DNA of 64,000 bases, taken from assembly GCF_026626745.1 (NCBI RefSeq), contig NZ_JAPNJW010000001.1, forward strand, positions 5,254,001 through 5,318,000, read 5' to 3'. The position numbers and the translations under genes were made by a program. Numbering within the stretch: position 1 is the stretch's first letter; each line of letters opens with the position of its first letter. Below are positions 38,538 to 46,177 of the stretch, in pieces. Origin of the DNA: Nannocystis sp. RBIL2 (GTDB taxonomy: Bacteria; Myxococcota_A; Polyangia; Nannocystales; Nannocystaceae). The notes beneath the pieces are model-generated. The model made no database searches. It was not told where the DNA came from and was given only the letters and a program-made list of their open reading frames with translations.

Positions 38538-39443
38538 GTGCGCCGAACCGTCGTCCTCACTGCTCTCGTCGCTCTCGCCATCCCGGTCCGGGCCGCCCAG
38601 GCCGACGACGACTATCGCCCTTTCCGCCGCGGCACCATCTTGCCGAGCTTTTCGCTCGGCGGCTCCTTCTCGCGCAACTACGGCGGCTCCTTGCTCGTCG
38701 GCGCCGGCGCCAGCTACTTCGTCGTCGGTGGTTTCGCGGTCGGCCTGCACCTGCGCAACGTCACCACCTTTTACTCGCAGTATTTCAAAGAGCAGGTCGG
38801 CCCCGGCACCTTCGCCAAGATCCCGACCAACGAGTTCAGCCTCACGCCCACCCTCTTGTGGGTCATCTACCGCGGCGAGCGGGTCGCCCCGTACCTCTCC
38901 TTCGGCATCGGCCCCGTGTTCCTCAACAAGCACCGCGGCGTGATGGGCCAGTGGACCGTCGGCCCCGGCGTCATGTTCCGCGCCGGCGGCTCGTTGTGGC
39001 TCGACCTCGGCATCGGCCTCGGCATGCGTTTTACGAAAGATCGCTGCCAGGAGGCCTACAACTACCTCGACCCGATCACCGACTACGCCTGCAGCTTCAC
39101 CTGGGGCTTCCGCGCCGGCCTCGTGTTCGGCCTCGGCGGTCGCCGCCAGGCCTCGCAGCCCTCGCAGCCCTCGCCCCCGGCCCACTACAACCCGCCGCCC
39201 GCCTCCTCTTACCCGGCGCCGACGCAACCTGGCCCGAACGCCAGCCCGCCGCCGTCGACTCCCGTCGCCCCGATCGAAGCTCCGGCCGAGGGTCCGCCGC
39301 AGCCCACGCCCCCGCCGACGCCGGTCGAGACTCCCACGCCTGCGAACCCGCCTCCGGCCACGCCCCCGCCCGCGACCACGCCGACCGAGACCTCCCCCGT
39401 CCCGCCGCCCGGCGAGAATCTGCCGGTCCCGCCTCCCGCCTGA
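38538..39443 (+). CDS. Outer-membrane beta-barrel-like protein with Pro/Thr-rich tail
   Basis: This encodes 301 residues from the GTG at 38538, preceded by GGAGG at five bases. A signal peptide of about 20 residues ends AAQA. Residues about 30-190 are amphipathic beta strands with many Gly and aromatic residues (FSLGGSFSRNYGGSLLVGAGASYF, PYLSFGIGPVFL), typical of an OmpA-like 8-stranded barrel. The last 110 residues are almost entirely Pro, Thr, Ala and Ser, as in surface or wall-spanning tails. No OmpA peptidoglycan motif is seen. Confidence 0.8.
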   Translation: MRRTVVLTALVALAIPVRAAQADDDYRPFRRGTILPSFSLGGSFSRNYGGSLLVGAGASYFVVGGFAVGLHLRNVTTFYSQYFKEQVGPGTFAKIPTNEFSLTPTLLWVIYRGERVAPYLSFGIGPVFLNKHRGVMGQWTVGPGVMFRAGGSLWLDLGIGLGMRFTKDRCQEAYNYLDPITDYACSFTWGFRAGLVFGLGGRRQASQPSQPSPPAHYNPPPASSYPAPTQPGPNASPPPSTPVAPIEAPAEGPPQPTPPPTPVETPTPANPPPATPPPATTPTETSPVPPPGENLPVPPPA

Positions 39444-39663
39444 GCCGCCCGCTCGCTGCTCGTCAGCCGGCACGTGCTCGCCTGAGACGCAGCCCGGCCG
39501 CGCGGCTGCGCTCTCGTCCCATGGGTGAGCACCGGCGAGCATCATCTCGCGCCTCGCCCGCGATCCGCCGAATCTGAGCCGATCGCCGCCCGCCGCGCCC
39601 TCTCGCGCCGCGCCCGTGATTCGCCGATCCTATCGGCGTTGATCCGCCCCCTCGCGCCCCGCG

Positions 39664-39669
39664 TAACCT
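39664..39669 (+). promoter_or_regulatory. -10 box for a leaderless transcript
   Basis: TAACCT five bases before the GTG at 39675. Confidence 0.45.
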
Positions 39670-39674
39670 CGCCC

Positions 39675-41513
39675 GTGCCTGCCCGCCTCGCCGTCGCGCT
39701 CGCAGCGTCGCTCCTGTCCTTCGGGACATCTTGCAACAAGCAGCCCGCCGCCCCGCCGACCGCCGCTCCGGCCGCGCACGCCGAGACCGCCTGGCGCGGC
39801 TGGGAGCCCGCCGTGTTCGCCGCGGCCAAGTCGGAGCGCAAGATCATCCTCGTCGACGTCATCGCCAGCTGGTGTCACTGGTGTCACGTCATGGACGAGG
39901 AGACTTACGCCGATCCCGAGGTCGCTGGCCTGCTCGCCGAGCACTTCGTCGCCATCCGCGTCGACAGCGACGCCCGCCCCGACGTCGCCGAGCGCTACGC
40001 CGACTGGGGCTGGCCTGCGACCGCCATCCTCACCAGCGACGCCCGCCCCGTGCTCGAGCTGCGCGGCTACCAGGACCCGCGCGAGTTCGCGGCCCTGCTG
40101 CGCCGCCTCGTCGCCGATCAGAAGGCCGGCAAGCTCACCGGTCGCGTCGCCTTGCCCGCCCCGCCGCCGCGCGGCGGCGAGCTCGTCGAGCTGCGGAAGA
40201 TCGCCAGCGACCAGCTCGACCGCACCTGGGACGACGACCAGGCCGGCTGGGGTCGCAAGCAGAAGTACCCGCTGGCCGCCAACAACGAGTACAGCCTGCT
40301 GCGCGCCTACCTGTACCAAGAGACAGCCTGGCAGGAGCGCGGCCTGCTCGTCCTCGACCGCCAGCGCAACCTCATCGACCCGGTGTGGGGCGGCATGTAC
40401 CAGTACAGCGTCCACGGCGTGTGGACCGACCCGCACTTCGAAAAGATCGCCCCGATCCAGGCCGGCGCGCTCGAGAGCTACGCCCTCGCCTACCGCCGCA
40501 CCCGCGACCCCAGGTGGCGCGCCGCCGCCGGCGACATCGCCCGCTATCTCCTGCAGTTCTGGCGCGACCCCGACGGCGGCTTCTACACCAGCCAGGACGC
40601 CGACCTGCGCCTTCCGACAGGTCGCAAAGAACCTGTCCTCGGGGACGAGTACTACGCCAAGGACGACGCCGCCCGCCGCGCCCTCGGCATCCCCGTCATC
40701 GACACCCACGTCTACGCCGACCGCAACGGCGCCATCTTGCGCGGCCTCCTCCTGCTCGACGCGGTCGCCCCCGACGAGGCAGTGCGGGCCGCCGCGCTGC
40801 AGGCTGGCGAGCGAGTGGTCCGGACCTGTCGCGACGACCGCGGCGGCTTCCGCCACGCCGAAGGCGACCGCGGCATGCTCCACCTCGGCGACCAGGTCGA
40901 GGTCGGCCGCGGCCTGCTCGCGCTGTGGCGCAGCACCGGCGACGGGAAGTGGCAGCAGCTGGCGCGCGACGTCGCCGACTTCTCGCTGCGCGAGCTCGCC
41001 GACCCGGCCGGAGGTTTCTACGCGCACACCGTCGACCCCGAGGCGACCGGCGCCTTCGCCGAGCGGCGCAAGCCGTTCGACGACAACGCGCGGATGGCCC
41101 GCTTCCTCCTCGAGCTCCACCGCGGCCTCGACCACGACGCCGACGACCTGCCCTACGCCAAGGCCGCCGAGCTGGCGATCCGGGCGATCTCCCAGCCCGA
41201 GGCAGTGAAGGCGCAGATGCGCCAGGTCGGCGACTACCTGCTCGCGCTCGCCGAGCTCACCGCCACCCCGATCGACATCACCGTGGTCGGCCGCCCCGAC
41301 GACCCATCCGCCCAGGCGCTCCTGCGAGCCGCCCTCGCCTACGACGAGCCGCGCGGCAACATCAGCCTCAGCGCCCCCGGCACCCGCTACCCCGACCTAA
41401 AAAGGCCGGCCGCCTACCTCTGCACCGACACCGCCTGCTCGACCCCCATCACCGAGCCCGACCGCTTTGATAAGGGGGCCGAGGCCTTCCTGCGCGGCAT
41501 CGCGCGGCCGTGA
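39675..41513 (+). CDS. YyaL-like thioredoxin-domain protein (DUF255), exported
   Basis: This encodes 612 residues from the GTG at 39675; upstream in-frame sequence is Arg-rich and lacks support. The N-terminus is a signal peptide with a cysteine at 20 (GTSCNK), perhaps a lipoprotein. The thioredoxin domain has the family-specific active site CHWCHVM (C67, C70). The rest is an alpha/alpha-barrel like N-acylglucosamine epimerases, with DPVWGGMYQYSV, DPDGGFYTSQDAD and FDDNARMARFLLELH. YyaL/spermatogenesis-associated protein 20 homologues have unknown activity. An exact TGTCC palindrome lies in the signal peptide (LSFGTS) and another at 40615-40647. Confidence 0.9.
   Translation: MPARLAVALAASLLSFGTSCNKQPAAPPTAAPAAHAETAWRGWEPAVFAAAKSERKIILVDVIASWCHWCHVMDEETYADPEVAGLLAEHFVAIRVDSDARPDVAERYADWGWPATAILTSDARPVLELRGYQDPREFAALLRRLVADQKAGKLTGRVALPAPPPRGGELVELRKIASDQLDRTWDDDQAGWGRKQKYPLAANNEYSLLRAYLYQETAWQERGLLVLDRQRNLIDPVWGGMYQYSVHGVWTDPHFEKIAPIQAGALESYALAYRRTRDPRWRAAAGDIARYLLQFWRDPDGGFYTSQDADLRLPTGRKEPVLGDEYYAKDDAARRALGIPVIDTHVYADRNGAILRGLLLLDAVAPDEAVRAAALQAGERVVRTCRDDRGGFRHAEGDRGMLHLGDQVEVGRGLLALWRSTGDGKWQQLARDVADFSLRELADPAGGFYAHTVDPEATGAFAERRKPFDDNARMARFLLELHRGLDHDADDLPYAKAAELAIRAISQPEAVKAQMRQVGDYLLALAELTATPIDITVVGRPDDPSAQALLRAALAYDEPRGNISLSAPGTRYPDLKRPAAYLCTDTACSTPITEPDRFDKGAEAFLRGIARP
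39713..39730. repeat. TGTCC-N4-GGACA palindromic element (in signal-peptide coding region)
   Basis: CCTGTCC-TTCG-GGACATC, exact arms and cTTCGg loop; encodes LSFGTS directly before the presumed lipidated cysteine. Confidence 0.8.
40615..40647. repeat. TGTCC-type palindromic elements (in CDS)
   Basis: GACAGGTCGC, then CCTGTCC-TCGG-GGACG (one mismatch); encodes PTGRKEPVLGDE. Confidence 0.55.
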
Positions 41514-41713
41514 ATCGGTGGCCGTATCGTCCTTGCCGACCCCGGCAACAGCAGAACCTTGAGCGCGGCCACCTGCGGCAACCGCCTGCCGGCTGTGGCA
41601 ATGACGACCGAGGATGGCAATCCAGGTCGGCCTGCCCTCCTCCGAGCCCTGATGCGGACGCCCGCAGGTCTAGGTCACAAGCCCCGGCTTCTCTCACTTC
41701 CTGTGGCCCCAGT

Positions 41714-41719
41714 TACGAT
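41714..41719 (+). promoter_or_regulatory. -10 box, near-leaderless
   Basis: TACGAT eight bases before the ATG at 41728. Confidence 0.4.
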
Positions 41720-41727
41720 CGCGGGCG

Positions 41728-43029
41728 ATGTTGCGCACTCAACCGCCCTTGTTCGTCATCCTTCTGCTGAGCTCTGCCTGCGGAGATCCCGGAGATCCGG
41801 TGACCTCTGCGAGCGTGGCCAGCAGCACCGCCGACACTGGCACGAGCACCACGGCCGAAGCACCGCCGACCGGCAGCACCGGACCCATCACCACCACCAA
41901 CGACTCGACCACCGGCGACGCCACCTCGGGCACCCCGGACACCTCCACCTCAGGGCCTCTCGGTTCCACGGGCGCAGACATCACCGACGGCACCACCGGC
42001 GACGAGCCCTCGCCGTGGGACGGCGAGCCCTTGCCGCTCGAGCCGCCCGGCAGTTGGTCGTGGGTCTCCTTCCCCGACTCGATGTGCCGTGATGGTTCGA
42101 CCACCGGCATCGGCGTGCGCTACGGCGTCGGCGACAACCTCGTCATCTACTTCGAGGGCGGCGGCGCCTGCTTCAACTCGGACACCTGCGCCCTCAACGA
42201 GCTATGGAAAAACTTCGGCGAGTTCAAGTTCGACGCCTGGGCCCTGGGCATCGGCCAGGGCGGCATCTTCGACGACGACCCGCAGAACCCGGTGCGCGAC
42301 TGGAGCTTCATCTACGTCCCGTACTGCACCGGTGACGTCCACGCCGGCGACCGCGAGAACGTCGGCATCGACGGCGTCCTCGGGTCCCAGCAGTTCGTCG
42401 GCTACCGCAACGTCGCCGCCTACCTCGAGCGGATCGTCCCGACCTTCGCCGAGGCCGGCCACGTCCTCGTCACAGGCAGCAGCGCCGGCGGCTTCGGGGC
42501 CGCGCTCAACTACGACCGGATCGCCGGCGCCTTCCCGGGCAGCGCAGTCACCCTGCTCGACGACTCCGGCCCGCCGATGTCCGACCAGTACATGCCTGTG
42601 TGCATGCAGCAGCTGTGGCGCGACCTCTTCAACTTCGACGCCACACTGCCGGCCGACTGCGCCGACTGCTTCGGCGAAGACGGCGGGGGGATCTCCAACC
42701 TCGCCACCTACCTCGGCGAGAAGTGGAGCGACCAGCGCCTGGCCCTGTTCTCGAGCGAGCGGGACGGCGTGATCCGCACCTTCTTCGGCTACGGCCTCGA
42801 GGACTGCAGCGGCGGCAGCTACACCGGCGAGGCCTTCGAGGCCGGCCTGTACGAGCTGCGCGACGAGATCCTCGGCGAGGGCACCGCGTGGGGCAGCTAC
42901 TTCGTCCCCGGCACCGGCCACACGATCCTCTCCAGCCCCAACTTTTATTCGACCGAGGTCGACGGCGTGCCGTTGACCGCGTGGCTCGCGGCGCTCCTGG
43001 CCGGCGACGCCAGCCACGTCAGCCCCTGA
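41728..43029 (+). CDS. Pectinacetylesterase/Notum-like lipoprotein
   Basis: This encodes 433 residues. Lipoprotein signal ending LLSSAC (C18), then a Ser/Thr/Gly-rich linker of about 80 residues. The catalytic domain has YFEGGGACFN (oxyanion region), VTGSSAGGFGAA with nucleophile S252, DDSGPPM, and GTGHTIL carrying the histidine near residue 403. These are the ordered motifs of the pectinacetylesterase family, alpha/beta hydrolases that remove acyl groups from polysaccharides or proteins. It would act outside the cell, perhaps on plant or microbial glycans. Followed by a strong stem-loop. Confidence 0.9.
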   Translation: MLRTQPPLFVILLLSSACGDPGDPVTSASVASSTADTGTSTTAEAPPTGSTGPITTTNDSTTGDATSGTPDTSTSGPLGSTGADITDGTTGDEPSPWDGEPLPLEPPGSWSWVSFPDSMCRDGSTTGIGVRYGVGDNLVIYFEGGGACFNSDTCALNELWKNFGEFKFDAWALGIGQGGIFDDDPQNPVRDWSFIYVPYCTGDVHAGDRENVGIDGVLGSQQFVGYRNVAAYLERIVPTFAEAGHVLVTGSSAGGFGAALNYDRIAGAFPGSAVTLLDDSGPPMSDQYMPVCMQQLWRDLFNFDATLPADCADCFGEDGGGISNLATYLGEKWSDQRLALFSSERDGVIRTFFGYGLEDCSGGSYTGEAFEAGLYELRDEILGEGTAWGSYFVPGTGHTILSSPNFYSTEVDGVPLTAWLAALLAGDASHVSP

Positions 43030-43039
43030 CGATCACAGG

Positions 43040-43071
43040 ACCGGGGGCGCGGATCTCTCCGCGCCCCCGGT
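43040..43071 (+). terminator. Strong GC stem-loop after the esterase gene
   Basis: A perfect 14-bp stem ACCGGGGGCGCGGA/TCCGCGCCCCCGGT with a four-base loop lies 10 bases after the stop. There is no T-tract, so it may be a processing or stability structure rather than a classic terminator. It also faces the minus-strand tRNA. Confidence 0.65.
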
Positions 43072-43132
43072 CGCGAATGCACACACCAGCGATCGCGCAC
43101 GACCGCAATGTGCATTCTTTCGCAGAAGCGAA

Positions 43133-43205
43133 TGCCCAGAGTTGGACTCGAACCAACCCCTCTCCGTCTTCAGCGGAGTGCTTCCACCCGGTTAGCTTTC
43201 TGGGC
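43133..43205 (-). tRNA. tRNA-Phe (GAA), no encoded CCA
   Basis: The minus strand folds as a 73-base cloverleaf: acceptor GCCCAGA/TCTGGGC, anticodon stem CTCCG/CGGAG with loop CTGAAGA (anticodon GAA), T arm GTTGG-TTCGAGT-CCAAC, discriminator A. The D stem is only three pairs. Position 8 is A instead of the nearly universal U, so the usual 8-14 tertiary pair is lost. CCA is not encoded. It could be a functional variant or a second, degenerate copy. Confidence 0.75.
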
Positions 43206-43330
43206 GCTGATACGCACCGCTGCGACGGCCTGCCCGCGCTGGCTCGCAGCCGCTTCTGAAAAGCGGCGGAAGAGCCGGGGACAGGCCGGAGCGCACGCCA
43301 GGGCGGCTCCGGGGCTCGGAGCCGACCTGG

Positions 43331-43426
43331 CTACGTAAACAGCGCCAACGGCAGGGACTGCGCCATCGCGACCTGGCGCGCGGCGCGGAGCCGCGGGCGA
43401 GGGTCGAGCTGTCGGGTCGCCTGCAT
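43331..43426 (-). CDS. Candidate 31-residue small protein driven by a consensus promoter
   Basis: Too short for routine gene callers. The ATG at 43426 is ten bases after a TATACC box that is paired with TTGACA at 17 bases, the best promoter in the window. The product is 31 residues: basic N-terminal half (QATRQLDPRPRLRAARQ), hydrophobic C-terminus (LPLALFT). No family known. It could instead be the untranslated leader of the tRNA transcript, which lies 126 bases further on. Confidence 0.4.
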   Translation of the reverse strand: MQATRQLDPRPRLRAARQVAMAQSLPLALFT

Positions 43427-43436
43427 GGTGAAGAGA

Positions 43437-43465
43437 GGTATAGAACGACCCGCCGCGAATGTCAA
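43437..43465 (-). promoter_or_regulatory. Consensus sigma-70 promoter
   Basis: On the minus strand, TTGACA (43465-43460), 17-base spacer, TATACC (43442-43437). It reads toward the small frame and the tRNA-Phe. Confidence 0.8.
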
Positions 43466-43522
43466 CAGTACGCGAAGCACAATTGTCGTTCGCGACCCGC
43501 CTCGCGCGGACGCGCCCGCCGC

Positions 43523-44926
43523 TCACGGCTCCTCGGCCGCGTCTTCCATCGCATGGCGGTACAGCCCGAGGCGCTTGAGCGCCTTGACGAACCCGCTGCG
43601 GTCCATCCCGGCGAGCTCGGCGGCGCGACCGATCCACCCGCGGCGGGCCCCGACCCGCTGCATCAGCGCCTTGAAGTACTCGCGCTGGAACCCGACCTGC
43701 GCCTCGTCCCAGCGCAGCGACAGCAGCGGGCTGGCGTCGAGCTGGTCGCGGCGCGTGATCCCGCCGGGGCCGAGGTGGAGGTCGCGCGCGTCGATCGTCG
43801 GCCCGCGCGTCAGCTGGGCCGCGCACTCGATCACCTGCTTGAGCTGACGGACGTTGCCCGGCCACGGCGCCGCGCGCAGGGCCTGGTGCGCCGCCGCAGT
43901 GAGCTGCTTCGGCGGCATCCCGAGCGACTCGCACAGCGCTCGCAAGAACCGATCGGCCAGCAAGATCACGTCGTCGCCGCGCTCGCTCAGGCTCGGCAGC
44001 TCGATGTGCTTGCCGTATATGCGGAAGTACAGGTCGCTGCGGAACCGGCCCTCGCTGACCATCTTCTGCAGGTCGCGGTTGGTCGCGCAGATCACCCGCA
44101 CGTCGACCTTGCGCAGCTTGTTGCGCTCGTTGAAGCGCGCCACCTCGCCGCGCTCGAGCACCCGCAGCAGCTTCGGCTGGAGGTCGAGCGGCAGCTCGCC
44201 GAGCTCGTCGAGGAACAGCGTGCCGCGGTGCGCCTGCTCGAACACCCCCGGCTGCTCCGGCGCCGCGTGGGTGAACGCCCCGCGGCCGTAGCCGAGCACG
44301 ATCGCCTCGGCCAGCTCGCGCGGCAGCGTGCTGCAGTCGAGCACCACGAACGGGTGCTGCGCCCGCTCCGACAGGTCGTGCAGCCCGCGCGCCACCAGCT
44401 CCTTGCCGGTGCCCGTCTCGCCGGTGATCAGCACCCGCAGCGCGCTCGACGGCATCGCCGCCACGCGCTCCAACTCGTCGAACAGCTCGCGCATCTCGGG
44501 GCACCAGCCGTACAGCTCGCCGAAGTGATCCTTGGCCGACAGCGGCACCACCACGCGCTCGGCGGCGGTCAGCTGCAGCGCCGTCGCGCCGACGCGGAAC
44601 ACGGTGTCGAGCTCGATGATCGCCTCGCGCACGCGCACCTCGTGGACGTACACCCCGTTGGTGCTGCCGAGGTCGCGCAGCACCGCCCCGGCCGGCTCGA
44701 AGTGCAGCGAGAAGTGGTTCGCGCTGACCTGGTCGTCGTCGCGCAGGACGACGTGGCAGGTCTCGCTGCGGCCGCCGCGGATCTGCTGCCCGCGGCTGAT
44801 CGGGACCTGCACCACCCGGCCGGCGTCGGGCCCGCTCAGCACCTTGAGGCTGATGCGGCCCAGACGTTCGTAGCCGGCGGTGCCGCGGGCGACCGCGCGC
44901 GTCGGGGTGTCGTCCTCCGGCTCCAT
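43523..44926 (-). CDS. FHA-domain sigma-54-dependent transcriptional activator
   Basis: This encodes 467 residues. N-terminal FHA domain (about 30-115: IRGGRSETCHVVL, VSANHFSL, DLGSTNGVYV) reads phosphothreonine, probably from a Ser/Thr kinase. The AAA+ domain has Walker A GETGTGKE (169-176), Walker B TLFLDE (236-241) and RFRSDLYFR. A Fis-type helix-turn-helix closes the protein (about 430-460). The sigma-54 contact loop, normally GAFTGA, reads GAFTHA (216-221), so activation of sigma-54 polymerase is uncertain. FHA-sigma-54 activators are a myxobacterial speciality. Single gene on the minus strand. Confidence 0.92.
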   Translation of the reverse strand: MEPEDDTPTRAVARGTAGYERLGRISLKVLSGPDAGRVVQVPISRGQQIRGGRSETCHVVLRDDDQVSANHFSLHFEPAGAVLRDLGSTNGVYVHEVRVREAIIELDTVFRVGATALQLTAAERVVVPLSAKDHFGELYGWCPEMRELFDELERVAAMPSSALRVLITGETGTGKELVARGLHDLSERAQHPFVVLDCSTLPRELAEAIVLGYGRGAFTHAAPEQPGVFEQAHRGTLFLDELGELPLDLQPKLLRVLERGEVARFNERNKLRKVDVRVICATNRDLQKMVSEGRFRSDLYFRIYGKHIELPSLSERGDDVILLADRFLRALCESLGMPPKQLTAAAHQALRAAPWPGNVRQLKQVIECAAQLTRGPTIDARDLHLGPGGITRRDQLDASPLLSLRWDEAQVGFQREYFKALMQRVGARRGWIGRAAELAGMDRSGFVKALKRLGLYRHAMEDAAEEP

Positions 44927-45103
44927 CTTCGCACCCTTCGCACGGCCCGCCGCGGACTGTCAAACACCGCAATGCGCCCTCGAGTCCGCAAAGCGGCCCC
45001 GAGTCCCCGGAACCGCGGTCACACGGCGCCGGCAAACCATTGATTTTCATCGGCGCGAGGCCGCGGCGCATCGATTGCTCCCTGGGATGGGAGCGAGGAC
45101 CCG

Positions 45104-46018
45104 ATGCTGCACTTCTACGCCGACGCCGCCGACGACGTCTCTCCCACCCTCTACTTCTCCCCCGTTTCCGCGCCCGTGGCCGGCCCCGATTCGCGGGTCG
45201 ACGCGCGCGACGCCGACGCCCTCGCGCTCGCCGAGCGCCAGGGCCAGGTCGCCCTCAGCAACCGCGACCTCGTCGCCGCCGAGCAGCACTTTCGCAGCGC
45301 CCTGCAGCTGCGTCAGCGCTGCGGCGGCGTGGCCCGCCTCGGCCTGCCGCAGGCGTTCGGCCGGCTCGGCGTGGTCGCAGTCCACCGCGGCGACCTCTCG
45401 CAAGCCGAGTCGTTGTTCGAGCTCGGCCTCGAGCTCGCGCGGGCGCTGCGGCCCATCCTCGGCGTCGAGGACGCGGTCCTCCTGCACAACCTCGGCTTCG
45501 TCGCCCGCCGCCGCGGTCGGCTGCAGGAGGCCGAGACCCACTACCTCGGCGCCCTGGCGATCAAGGTCCGCGTCCTCGGCTGGGCCCACGCCTCGGTCGC
45601 CACCACCCTGACCAGCCTCGGCTCCGTGCTGCTGCGGCAACAGCGGGCCGCCGAGGCGCTGACCCACCTCGAGCACGCGCTGCAGATCTTCGACCGCTGC
45701 AGCGGCGAGGCCGGGCCCGCGCTCGCGCTGGTGCGGATGACCCGCGGCCAGGCCCAGCTCCAGCTCGGCCTGCGCGACGACGCCGAGCGCAGCTTCGTCG
45801 ACGCCCTCGTGGTCATCGCCGAGACCCCCGGCCCGGCCGCCCTGCTCGCCCGCGGCCACTTCCTCCTCGCCCGCGCCCTCTGGCCGCGCGACCCCGCGGC
45901 CGCCCGCGCCAGCGCCCTCGCGGCCCGCCAGTGCGTCCTCGGCGACCGCCGCAGCCGCCCGGACCGCGTCCACGTCATCGACGAGTGGCTGGCCGCCCAC
46001 CCCGACGCGTCAGCGTGA
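45104..46018 (+). CDS. TPR-repeat protein
   Basis: This encodes 304 residues, start ATG 45104 with GCGAGG upstream. From about residue 40 to 260 there are five or six TPR/Tpr_10-like helical pairs (SNRDLVAAEQHFRSALQLRQR, RRGRLQEAETHYLGALAIKVRVLG, RAAEALTHLEHALQIF). No membrane segment or catalytic domain. In myxobacteria such repeats are commonly fused to or encoded near Ser/Thr kinases; two kinases lie 3-5 kb downstream. It probably works as a protein-interaction scaffold. The gene ends at the first unit of a tandem palindrome-like array. Confidence 0.8.
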   Translation: MLHFYADAADDVSPTLYFSPVSAPVAGPDSRVDARDADALALAERQGQVALSNRDLVAAEQHFRSALQLRQRCGGVARLGLPQAFGRLGVVAVHRGDLSQAESLFELGLELARALRPILGVEDAVLLHNLGFVARRRGRLQEAETHYLGALAIKVRVLGWAHASVATTLTSLGSVLLRQQRAAEALTHLEHALQIFDRCSGEAGPALALVRMTRGQAQLQLGLRDDAERSFVDALVVIAETPGPAALLARGHFLLARALWPRDPAAARASALAARQCVLGDRRSRPDRVHVIDEWLAAHPDASA

Positions 46019-46164
46019 CCTGTCTTTTTATTCATGTCCCCAAATATCTTCGACCTTCGGCCCGACCGGCGCGGCCTCATCACCTGTCCCTTCACTCATG
46101 TCCAAAAAGTAACCTCGGCCGCCGGCTGATCACTCCGCCCGGCCTGTCCCTTCATTCATGTCCC
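46017..46164 (+). repeat. Three tandem units of a TGTCC variant
   Basis: Units CCTGTC-TTTTTATT-CATGTCC (46019), CCTGTCC-CTTCACT-CATGTCC (46083) and CCTGTCC-CTTCATT-CATGTCC (46143), spaced 64 and 60 bases. Unlike other copies, the right arm is CATGTCC in direct orientation. The tail of the third unit supplies GAAGGAG, the Shine-Dalgarno sequence of the next gene. Confidence 0.75.
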
Positions 46165-46177
46165 GAAGGAGTCCCTC

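Noticed and set aside
43133..43205. tRNA-Phe 3' end as a phage or island attachment site
   Set aside because: No second copy of the tRNA 3' end was found in the window and no integrase gene lies nearby.
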